Part shown: positions 55,337-64,000 of the stretch, piece after piece
Position numbering within the stretch: the stretch's first letter is position 1
Layout of the letters: each line of letters starts with the position of its first letter
DNA from: Macrostomum hystrix
Lineage: Eukaryota; Platyhelminthes; Macrostomidae
Direction of reading: 5' to 3'
Assembly (NCBI GenBank): GCA_950097015.1
Contig: CATNEN010000012.1
Location: 489,501-553,500 of the forward strand
DNA length: 64,000 nt
The notes under the pieces: model-generated
What the model was told of the DNA's origin: nothing
Seen by the model: only the letters and a program-made list of their open reading frames with translations
Database searches by the model: none
Made by a program: the position numbers and the translations under genes

Positions 55337-57651
55337 CATACGATCCAATGTCATTTTTGCTCTGTTGATTGAGCGGACTAAAAGAGTGAAGTGCTAACAC
55401 CGAAAAAAGAAAAGGTCAGGCGATAAAGGCTAGTGGACATCTGTAATAGGCGAAAAAAGTACTCGTAATTTGGCATGCTGGAGTAGCTTTATCTGCCCCG
55501 GCCCCCATTATACAAAAATGTGTTTGGTGGTCATTAATGGTCAAACGTAATTGATGGTCAATATTCCATTTTTTGGATTTGGCCGGACTCTGGGAAAGTT
55601 TCACTTGCATCGTCTGCATTATTGTTGTTATTCTGCTGTTCTGAAACGCTAGAGAGTTTATCTTAACTGCCCTAGTAGTCAGCAAAATGAGTCCAGCAAT
55701 TGTATAAATCCAATTACGCTTCCATATGTGAGCAACGATTTTACAGTTTTTTCAAGGAATCGACAGTACATTTTTATGCCATTTAAGACCATATAGGAAT
55801 AAACAAATTAAGTCTCTCGAGAAACCGACATTTTCGAAATTTCTGGAGCTGATTTTTTGGCACTGTTGTGTTTTAAATCCTAAATAAAAAAGTAGTGGAA
55901 TTTGTTTGATTGAAATTTAAGTCGATATTTAAAAAGTGCAAGTAATTAGGAATAGCGCAGCTTATATTTGTTATTGTTATTGAAGACACACACTGAAGGG
56001 GAAAGGGTGCAGATAACGAGGTGTGAAGTTAAGAATGACGCTATCGTCTATCGATCGGTTATTCAGCACCCCTTGCCAATCTCGTCCCCCCCGCGAGGGG
56101 GGGTTGGTGCGTGCGTAGGCTAACCATAACCAGCCATCGGTTCAACAGATAAGGATAATCCCTCACTTTGGACACACCAACGCATATCGCTGTATGAACG
56201 CGTGCGTGCAAAAGTTTTGTTTGATAAAAACAAATAATTATAAATATTTATTTTATATAGTAGACAGTATAGTAGTAGTAGTAATGCAGTATTCTATGAC
56301 CAAACTCTCTTGAAGGCTGATTGAATCAATTCTTACTCGTACGTTAAGCTGAGCGATGAAATAGGTCCACAGAATCAGTCAATATCGCACCCAGAATGGA
56401 CTGAGACCTAAAGCACAGAAAAAATAGAGCCGTTATTGACGTTTTTAGAGCAAACATTTTCCGAACTGGCACTGCTCGCGAGTCGCGAATGCCTTTTCAC
56501 CCTCCTTTCAGCTTTTAGATTTAAATAGCCAGCTGATGCCAGCATGCAGTAAGCCTTTTGTTAAACTGCAACATTCCAGAGATGAAGCGAGCAGTAATAA
56601 AGCAGATGAAGCTTTTTCACTAAAAAAGCAGAGCACCAGCAGCTCATTGTTGACAGAGTCGAAGACAAAACGTTGCTAATTATTTCTAGCATTCTCATCA
56701 ACATTAAGACGTGTGTGCGGTGTGTCGTTTAATTGCATCAGTCTAAGTAAAAATTTCTCAGCAAGTCCAAAATAATTGATTCCGGAAATTTGCACCGTGT
56801 CTCAGCTCGAGATGTGAAAAATATAGGGTGTACAAAGCTTGTATTTTAGTTTATCGGTGAGATCTTCAGATGCGTCTGTATAGGTGCAACCTTAAGTTTC
56901 TAAATCCCTCTCGAAGACCAAGGCAAAAGCTTTGTCCTGACTGTTCCAATGTGCCAGTTTAAAATATAGCTGAATCCGAATGAAAAGAGTCAAGTTGAAG
57001 AAATCAGAATTCGCAATATCGATATCACAATCCTTGCTTGAGAGGCCCTATGTAAAAAATTATGAGACAAAAGAATGGGGGTTCTAAGAAGCTATTCAGA
57101 TTCTGTCCAACGCCTCAGATCAATGGAGGGCTTGCATTTTATCTAATCCAAAATAACCAGACAATGCGGAGCTGGAGGGATATGCTTTTTCTCTTCCGGA
57201 GAAATCGCATACTTTGCCGGGCCTGGGTCGATATTTTTCAGACCTCAGAACAGCCAGAAGCGTTAAACAGCGACAATGAGATGCGACTGTGAGTGTGTTG
57301 TCCCTGATCAAGAATAGCGCCACAGCTTTTTTATCAGCGCATTCTTCTGACACTGTTGTTGAATAACTGAAAGTATGTATTTTCGCTTGTAAGCTGATGC
57401 CTGATAGTCACATAAATGTAGCTCGGGGCACAAGAAATGCTGATGGAAAGCGAAGTCCGTCGCGTCAACCTGAGGTGAATGGAATAGGCGAAACTATGGA
57501 TTTCTGTTCTCTGGAGCAGGCAAAGAAGAGAGAGAAACGGCTTTTAGAGTGCCTGTATTTTAGTTTGCGATTACAGGGCAAAATTCCGATCACTTCCAAT
57601 GGTCTTTATAGTGACATGCGAGATGTCAATCAGGGCAGTCGCTGAGCGCCC
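55337..57651. other. Intergenic, no gene seen
   Basis: 2.3 kb, AT-rich. The one notable structure is the G/C hairpin at 56086-56103. Several open frames of 60-90 codons show no features of real genes. Confidence 0.5.
56086..56103. other. C7/G7 hairpin
   Basis: Seven C, GCGA, seven G within otherwise ordinary DNA; it could form a very stable hairpin or a G-rich structure. It might mark a transposon end, but no partner end was found. Confidence 0.55.
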
Positions 57652-58786
57652 TCAGAGCGCGCCGCTCACAGTGCCCAGCTCCAAGTCCGTGAAAGACTGC
57701 GCCCTCCTGTTCCTGGCGCAGCAGAAGCTGGCGACGACGCACTGTCTGAAGGCCTGGCTGCGCCGGATCAGCACAAAGAAATTGAGGCTCTGGTTGACGA
57801 GACTGACCACCATGCTCGAGTAGAACAGGTTGGCCAGCAGGGTCAGGTAGTCCAGATTGTCGGCGATATCCAGCAGGTAAATCGACACCTCCAGGAATGG
57901 TCGACTGACCAGTAGAGGAGTGTGAAGAATGAGGTAGAGAACGGCCAGGATGAGAACGATCACCGTGCCGGATATTTCACTCCTGCCCTCCTGCCTGACT
58001 GCGCCAGTGAAACTCCTTAAAATCCGGCGCTTCCTGACGGCGGCGACAACGCGCGTCAGCAGGAAGCAGTTTAGACCGAGCATCAGCAGGATGAAGATGA
58101 GCGGAGGGTTGGACATGGAGGATGTGTAGCTAAGCATGAACAGGTGAGCCTCAGGTAGGTGGTAGCAGTAGATCAGGACGGTGCCATCGTGCAGGATCAC
58201 ATTCTGGTGGCCCACCAGAATGCCGTTCGGCAGGGCGATCAGGGCGGACAGCATGAAAGAGCCCGCCAGAGCCCGCACCGCCCAGCGGATGCCCACCTTC
58301 TTCATGGCCAGCGGTCGGTGGACAACCAGCACCCGGTCGGTCACCAGCACTGAGCAGCCACACGCAGGACAGCACGTGGCAGAAGTTCAGCGCGTATCGG
58401 GACACCTTGCACATGGCGTCGCTCAGGTTGTAGCTGAAGAAGCCCAGCTTGCCGCCAGTGAGCCACGGCAGGCCCTTGGTGAGGAAGCCGTTGAACATTC
58501 CGATGACGACGAGGCTGAGACTGTCGGCCACCGCGATGCAGCCCAGGTACAGGTTCTGGCGGGTGAGCGGTCGCTGCCTCACCAGCATGACGTGAGCCAC
58601 GATGATGTTGCCAACAAGACCAACCAGGATAATCAAGGGCAGCAGAGTGGCTGACACTGAGCCTATCGCCTGGGACATTGCGCAGAACATGTGCCTGGAC
58701 GGGTCTCCGCTCTGGCAGTCCCGCACGATCTGCATGGCGCTCTCCACATAGCCCACGCGCTCTGGCTTTGCTGAGATGTTGCTCAT
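57652..58786 (-). pseudogene. Rhodopsin-class GPCR with a one-base frameshift in TM3
   Basis: The start MSNISAKPERVGYVESAMQI leads through TM1, TM2 and most of TM3 (CHVLSCVWLL). A single extra T at about 58351 (plus strand) breaks the frame just before LVTDRVLVVHRP; the second frame then carries TM4 to TM7 and the tail to 57652. The homologous paralogs at 50385 and 59513 lack this base. TM6 reads IVLILAVLYLILHTPLL, TM7 VNQSLNFFVLIRR. Everything else is intact, so the base could be an assembly error and the gene functional. About 375 residues if read through. Confidence 0.82.
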
Positions 58787-60304
58787 TTCCTCCAAAGCGA
58801 CCTGCTTTCAAGGCAGTGGACGGTTGAGGAAACAACTTACCCGTAACACGAATTGTGATTGTTAATTATCCGCTAAGACTGCAGTCGGTCTTTTGCAGCA
58901 GAAACTCAAGTAGAATTTCTCAGATTCGGAAGGAGGAATCGGGCTGCAAAGCATCTAATTATACAGAGAACAACAGCGCACGGGTAAGACTGTATTCTGG
59001 TTTCCATGCCGACAAAGTTTCCCAATGCGTATCTCGCCAATAGTCTGTCCTGCGACCAATGGAATTGCTTTTTAGATGAAAATCAATGAGAAGCGTGCGT
59101 TTTCTTCATAAAATCTGTCCATTTCGATATTCTAATTTGACTAAAGAAGAATAAAGATATTTCATGAAACCATGACATCCTACTTTTAGTAGAGTACTAT
59201 GGTTTTGTGTGATTGACCGATATAAGTGCTGCAGTGATTTTTAGTTTGTTTAATATGCTATTTGTCTTCTGTCACCTTTACCATTCTCTTATTCATTCTC
59301 CTGGCTCGTACTTCTGCTCAACTCTTTACTCTGATGCTGGTTGCCCTCAGCTTAATGGCCAATCAAAATGTATTCCAACAGGGCAGTCCAATTTTTATTT
59401 AATTGGGCGCCAAGCAGCATTTGATGCAGGCGCGAGAAAAGAAGTCTGCTATCCTTTAGAAAAGCATTTTGTTGCGCAGCTGCTCACACAGAAGTCGAGA
59501 AAATTGCTGGAAATGGTAAAGAGAATGCTGCAGCAGGAATACAACACACAGAATGATTCTGCAAAGCCAGAGCGCGTGGGCTATGTGGAGAGCGCCATGC
59601 AGATCGTGCGGGACTGCCAGAGCGGAGACCCGTCCAGGCACATGTTCTGCGCAATGTCCCAGGCGATAGGCTCAGTGTCAGCCACTCTGCTGCCCTTGAT
59701 TATCCTGGTTGGTCTTGTTGGCAACATCACCGTGGCTCACGTCATGCTGGTGAGGCAGCGACCGCTCACCCGCCAGAACCTGTACCTGGGCTGCATCGCG
59801 GTGGCCGACAGTCTCAGCCTGGTTGTCATCGGAGTGTTCAACGGCTTCCTCACCAAGGGCCTGCCGTGGCTTACTGGCGGCAAGCTGGGCTTCTTCAGCT
59901 ACAACCTGAGCGACGCCATGTGCAAGGTGTCCCGATACGCGCTGAACTTCTGCCACGTGCTGTCCTGCGTGTGGCTGCTCGTGCTGGTGACTGACCGGGT
60001 GCTGGTTGTCCACCGACCGCTGGCCATGAAGAAGGTCGGCATCCGCTGGGCGGTGCGGGCTCTGGCGGGCTCTTTCGTGCTGTCCGCCCTGATCGCCCTG
60101 CCGAACGGCATTCTGGTGGGCCACCAGAATATGATCCTGCACGATGGCACCGTCCTGATCTACTGCTACCACCTACCTGAGGCTCACCTGTTCATGCTTA
60201 GCTACACATCCTCCATGTCCAACCCTCCGCTCATCTTCATCCTGCTGATGCTCGGCCTAAACTGCTTCCTGCTGACGCGCGTTGTCGCCGCCGTCAGGAA
60301 GCGC
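58030..60304. repeat. Long inverted repeat formed by two GPCR genes
   Basis: Arms of about 735 bp (58030-58770 and 59568-60304) with a spacer of about 800 bp. By eye only a handful of differences (for example IIV/ITV, FMLS/FVLS, NVIL/NMIL, one inserted base). Confidence 0.88.
58787..59512. other. Spacer between head-to-head GPCR genes
   Basis: About 730 bp between the two start codons; probably both promoters. An open frame runs into the plus-strand gene from 59213 but its N-terminal part lacks homology to the paralogs and its first codon is TTG. Confidence 0.6.
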
Positions 60305-60667
60305 CAGCGCTTGACCAACTGCAGTGACAATATACTGAACTCCGCCAAGGAAGTGAATGGCACGCTTATTGTTATTATCCTTGCCATCGTCTATTTGGTT
60401 CTGAATCTGCCGGCTTTGGTGATGAGGCCTATGCTGGAGCTGTCTCTCTATCTGTTGAGAATTGCTGACAACATAGATTACCTTACCGCTTTAGCCAATC
60501 TGGCCTACTGCAGTCTCACACTGGCCCTGATCAACCAGAGCACCAACCTGTTTGTACTGTACAGCCGCAGCGCTTGCTTTAAGCGATGCCTCATGTCGCT
60601 GATAAGACTCAAGCGCCCTGCATCAGCTGCTTATCCGGTGGGCACTGGAATTGACGCCCGCGTTTAA
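59513..60667 (+). CDS. Rhodopsin-class GPCR, intact (384 aa)
   Basis: N-terminus MVKRMLQQEYNTQNDSAKPE, then the same body as its neighbours: TM1 LLPLIILVGLVGNITVAHVM, TM2 IAVADSLSLVVIG, TM3 CKVSRYALNFCHVL..VTDRVLVVHRP, TM4, ECL2 Cys in LIYCYHLPEAHLF, TM5 SNPPLIFILLMLGLNCFLL, TM6 LIVIILAIVYLVLNLPALV, TM7 ALINQSTNLFVLYSRS, tail ending GTGIDARV. Orphan, probably peptide-type. The DNA is nearly identical to the inverted copy at 58786 from SAKPERV to VAAVRKR, then differs strongly. Start: ATG 59513 is chosen; ATG 59525 is close, and a long N-terminal extension from 59255 is in frame but unlike the paralogs. Confidence 0.9.
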   Translation: MVKRMLQQEYNTQNDSAKPERVGYVESAMQIVRDCQSGDPSRHMFCAMSQAIGSVSATLLPLIILVGLVGNITVAHVMLVRQRPLTRQNLYLGCIAVADSLSLVVIGVFNGFLTKGLPWLTGGKLGFFSYNLSDAMCKVSRYALNFCHVLSCVWLLVLVTDRVLVVHRPLAMKKVGIRWAVRALAGSFVLSALIALPNGILVGHQNMILHDGTVLIYCYHLPEAHLFMLSYTSSMSNPPLIFILLMLGLNCFLLTRVVAAVRKRQRLTNCSDNILNSAKEVNGTLIVIILAIVYLVLNLPALVMRPMLELSLYLLRIADNIDYLTALANLAYCSLTLALINQSTNLFVLYSRSACFKRCLMSLIRLKRPASAAYPVGTGIDARV

Positions 60668-60822
60668 TAAGAGCGTAATGCAGGAAACTAACAAAATGAG
60701 AAATTGATAACTCATTTGTGTTGTTACGTCGATTATCTTTATGTCAGAAAGACTTTAAGCACTGCCACTTTATTGTAAGATCTTCGTTGCAAAATTCTTT
60801 CAATTCTACAGAAGTACCAGGT

Positions 60823-61037
60823 GAAGCAGACACTGCAGTGGAAGCAGACACTGCAGCGGAAGCAGACACTGCAGCGGAAGCAGACACTGCAGCGGAAGCA
60901 GACACTGCAGCGGAAGCAGACACTGCAGCGGAAGCAGACACTGCAGCGGAAGCAGACACTGCAGCGGAAGCAGACACTGCAGCGGAAGCAGACACTGCAG
61001 CGGAAGCAGACACTGCAGCGGAAGCAGACACTGCAGT
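60823..61037. repeat. 18-bp minisatellite
   Basis: About 12 nearly perfect copies of GAAGCAGACACTGCAGCG. Frames read EADTAA, KQTLQR or SAAVSA; none is flanked by convincing coding DNA. Confidence 0.95.
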
Positions 61038-61564
61038 TTTCAAATTAATTTTTCTTTCGCTAACCTACAAATTCCAAATTTTGTCCAGCCCTACCATATT
61101 TGTCTATTGCTTTTAGTTCAATTGGAATGCAGTCAATTCTTTAAAGTTGGATGCAACAATTCAAAAAGCCGCTTTGGGAGCAATAAAAATCACATTTCAA
61201 AACAAATTATTCTTCACCCTCAAATGGAATAAAAAATTTGATGAGCAATTCAGACTTTTTTAATTGATAGAGTTGAAATTTCTAAATTCCCAAATAAAAA
61301 TATCTAACAAACGCTCAGTTTCACAAAGTCTCGAAAAGCAATTAAAAGTGCAGAAGAAAGTCCCATTTAATCGGTTGCTATGATCTCGCGAGCAGAGCTG
61401 TAGCTTGTTGCTAATATAAACCTATTCGGTTTTTGTCGTTCCGCATGTGAATACGGTGTCCTATACGGTGAATAAGGGCACTTACAGTTATCCTTGAGAA
61501 ATGTCCGTCAGCAAAAGCCATTTTCCTCACTCTTTTCTTCTAAACTCCATGCTTTCCCTGCTCT
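61038..61564. other. Intergenic, no gene seen
   Basis: AT-rich sequence between two minisatellites. Confidence 0.55.
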
Positions 61565-62012
61565 CTATTCTGTCTGCTCACTGCATTCTATTCTGTGTGC
61601 TCACTGCATTCTATTCTGTCTGCTCACTGCATTCTATTCTGTGTGCTCACTGCATTCTATTCTGTCTGCTCACTGCATTCTATTCTGTCTGCTCACTGCA
61701 TTCTATTCTGTCTGCTCACTGCATTCTATTCTGTGTGCTCACTGCATTCTATTCTGTCTGCTCACTGCATTCTATTCTGTCTGCTCACTGCATTCTATTC
61801 TGTGTGCTCACTGCATTCTATTCTGTGTGCTCACTGCATTCTATTCTGTCTGCTCACTGCATTCTATTCTGTCTGCTCACTGCATTCTATTCTGTCTGCT
61901 CACTGCATTCTATTCTGTCTGCTCACTGCATTCTATTCTGTCTGCTCACTGCATTCTATTCTGTCTGCTCACTGCATTCTATTCTGTCTGCTCACTGTGT
62001 TCTATTCTGTCT
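61565..62012. repeat. 23-bp minisatellite
   Basis: About 19 copies of CTGCTCACTGCATTCTATTC plus TGT, with CTG/GTG variation at one position. Open in three plus frames because stops are absent from the unit. Confidence 0.95.
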
Positions 62013-63581
62013 GCCCCTACATTTAGACTTGGCTTACAGTCTGGTCTTATTGATTTGTTAATAAGAGTGCAAGGTCTTGGATCAACGATTCATAATACAC
62101 GATCCTCAGTTCTCAAAGTGTCAACTACGCGCTAAATCCCATTAACTAATTGGACCAAAGATTTTTTTCGATCCTAGTCATCGTAATGCTCGATCGTAAT
62201 TAGGCTTTACTTATTCTGCTTTTTTCATAATCTGTACCCGGTTACGCCATAGATAGAACACTGGAATTCATGGAAAGCAACGAGTAGCAAAATTTTCTTT
62301 CTTGTTTTACTCGTAGATTTCTCGTTGACTGGCTGCAATCAACAATGTTAAAATTGCTGCATTTGATACTAATTGACTCGTGCTCATGAGTACAATATGA
62401 AGGGGTAATATTTACTAGTCCTATATACATAATTGCTAAAGTTTTTTTCAAGGCCAAATGAATGCAAAGTCCAAACTTCTCCCTCGTGATTGGCTCCCTC
62501 TATAACTAGAGCTAAGCCTAGGCTATCCTGTGGCACTCTCTGATTGGCTGTTGTTAATATGATGCAATTCAACCCCCACTCTCCATATCATTCCTTGCAT
62601 ATGTAGTCGCTATAGTCACTGTCACTCCAAGACAAAAATAGACTCGTATTTCAGCAATATTTACGCACTTATAAGCTCGAAGCATTAGTTTATTTAAAAC
62701 CACGGCATTTATTGTAAACAAAAAACCTGCTGCGCTGTAAACTTTATGATTTAAAAGCGAATCCTTTGTAACAGAAATTCTTATACATCTCTATTAAGTA
62801 TTGATGACTACGAAATACATTCTAGTGCGTATTGTTTTGTTAAAGCCAATATCATTGGATTTCATTGTTAGATTAATATGAGCATTCATTTGTATTCCAA
62901 GAAACACGAAGCAGTATTTTTTCAATCGAGTTTTTACATTCGTATCACACTGCGGCGGGTCATGAATCAGCCAAAAAAATCTGAGTTGCTGTGCAGTCAG
63001 GCCATCCTAAATATGGTGCAGTAGAGCAAGAAAACACTGACTAGAACTGACAGAAGGCAAGCAGCTATTCACAAGTGTCATGTGCCAACAGTTTTGTTAC
63101 TATAGCGCACAAAAAGATTTTGTTGCAGAATCTGTTGTTCTGCCTCAGAGCAGTATCAACGGTTGGCGAACGTTTAAAAGTTGTTCTCGGCTGAGTCTGA
63201 AATTGAATGTGCTCATTTGTTGATCCCATTGGGGAGAACTGTGGTATTTCGATGGTCTCGCAATAAGTCGCATTATACCCAATGCATTGTAGTTAAAATG
63301 CAAGGATTGCTACTGATGCCAGCGAAGTTGAGTAGCCAGATCAGAACACATTCGCTTTATACTGCTCTCGTGAGGATAAAAACGATCAGGTCTCACTTTT
63401 CATGCTTGGGATGGGTTCGGCTGCAAGCTTTAGCTTTGAGACTATGAAAATGGCCCATGAAAGGAAAGTCAATCAGCAATTTAAAAAATTAATTTTGGAG
63501 AGGCAAGCATGGTTGGGACAGACACGCAAACATTTGTTTTGTTAGATAGTTTAGACCAGCCAATCAGAGGGCGCGCAGACT
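62013..63581. other. Region downstream of the right-edge gene
   Basis: AT-rich; includes the 3' flank of the minus-strand gene ending at 63582. No second gene was recognised. CCAAT-type CTGATTGGCTG at about 62540 is unassigned. Confidence 0.5.
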
Positions 63582-63987
63582 TCAGTAGGGCGCAAATTTT
63601 GGCGTCCTCCTCTGATTGGCCAGGCCAGGCTTCAGCTTGGTGGTCAGCTGCGACTGCTGCTGAAGCAGCAGATGCTGTGGCACCTGCTGCTGGGGTAGCG
63701 CCTGCGGTGGCAGCTGAAGCTGCTGTTGCTGCTGCTGCAGCTGGAGCTGCGGTGGAGGTCCAAACTCCATGCCAGTAGTTGAAGTTGGCAAATAAAAAGG
63801 AAAATCGATAAACGCTCCGGACGGCGATACCAGCTGTGCCGAAGGCGGCTGCGGCGGCGGCGGCGGCAGCTGAGTCGGTCGCAGTGGCAGAAAGTCCCAG
63901 GGTCCGGAGGGCATTGGCGGTTGGCCAAAAGCTGCGGCAGCTGCGGCGGCAATGTTGATGGCCAGCAGCTGCCGGTGCAGCTCTATG
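63582..63987 (-). CDS. Last exon of an unrecognised Ala/Pro/Gln-rich protein
   Basis: After a TTTGCAG acceptor (63991-63988) the frame reads IELHRQLLAINIAAAAAAAF, then GQPPMPSGPWDFLPLRPTQL, a Pro run, PSGAFIDFPFYLPTSTTGME, Gln/Leu/Pro-rich sequence (QLQLQQQQQQLQLPPQ) and LTTKLKPGLANQRRTPKFAP Y, then TGA. It enters with a split codon, so the rest of the gene lies beyond the window. Low-complexity composition is typical of transcription regulators or RNA-binding proteins, but I recognise no domain. Two overlapping frames are shadows: this one alone continues from a splice site to a stop with mixed, conserved-looking residues. Confidence 0.65.
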
Positions 63988-64000
63988 CTGCAAATTAATT

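Noticed and set aside
59213-59512. N-terminal extension of the GPCR at 59513
   Set aside because: Open frame continues upstream, but its first codon is TTG, it has no similarity to the paralogs, and its composition is non-coding; ATG 59255 remains a weak alternative.
60718-61116. EADTAA-repeat protein next to the GPCR gene
   Set aside because: 18-bp minisatellite with ordinary AT-rich flanks; all frames are open.
61494-62135. Multi-helix membrane protein from the CTGCTCACTGCATT repeat
   Set aside because: Hydrophobicity comes from a 23-bp array open in three frames.
4740-63620. Scattered TGATTGG (CCAAT) motifs as a system of linked promoters
   Set aside because: About the number expected by chance for such a short motif; only the one next to the GS TATA box was kept.
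63509-63778. Plus-strand Ala-rich open frame at the right edge
   Set aside because: Antisense of the minus-strand exon with a clear splice acceptor and stop; its Ala/Val runs mirror the CAG/CTG-rich codons.

Overview
The window is nuclear DNA from an invertebrate animal. It holds intron-split metazoan genes: glutamine synthetase, phosphorylase kinase alpha, PEX13, and an apparently intronless RAB28. Coding DNA is GC-rich, while introns and spacers are AT-rich. Tandem minisatellites take up roughly 19 kb (about 30%), by adding up array lengths by eye. The mix of GC-rich exons, extreme minisatellite load and expanded orphan peptide-type GPCRs would fit a spiralian such as a free-living flatworm. 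That placement is only a guess; nothing in the sequence names the species.

Layout, left to right. Positions 584-4573 (minus): complete five-exon glutamine synthetase with a plausible CCAAT/TATA promoter, with a hAT-type MITE and a 50-bp minisatellite in intron 2. Positions 5157-8178: 20-bp and 33-bp minisatellites. Positions 11963-27842 (plus): thirteen exons of the phosphorylase kinase alpha subunit, 5' exon not found, ending in a CaaX box; at least seven of its introns carry unrelated minisatellites, some reaching within a few bases of a splice site. Positions 30403-31119 (minus): intronless RAB28. Positions 32413-33609 (minus): main exon of PEX13. Positions 34980-39366: a probable non-autonomous Helitron-like element made largely of 23-bp and 18-bp arrays. 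Positions 39363-40661 (minus): an intact Crypton/DUF3504-type tyrosine recombinase whose stop codon lies in the Helitron-like terminus. Positions 43417-43698 (plus): a small secreted cysteine-rich protein with TATA and Grainyhead-like sites. Positions 44438-60667: a cluster of four related rhodopsin-class GPCR genes (one truncated, one intact, one frameshifted, one intact), separated by minisatellites, tRNA-derived SINEs and a deleted hAT element. Right edge (minus): last exon of an unrecognised Ala/Pro/Gln-rich protein.

The housekeeping genes (ammonia assimilation, glycogenolysis control, peroxisome import, small GTPase) share no evident pathway. The most notable parts are the GPCR cluster and the 34.6-41.0 kb mobile-element island. 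In the cluster, the TM1-TM5 coding DNA is almost identical between paralogs while TM6, TM7 and the tails differ, which looks like gene conversion, and two genes form a long inverted repeat. Two isolated one-base insertions (in phosphorylase kinase and in one GPCR) may be assembly errors. I found no credible tRNA, rRNA, CRISPR or viral gene.
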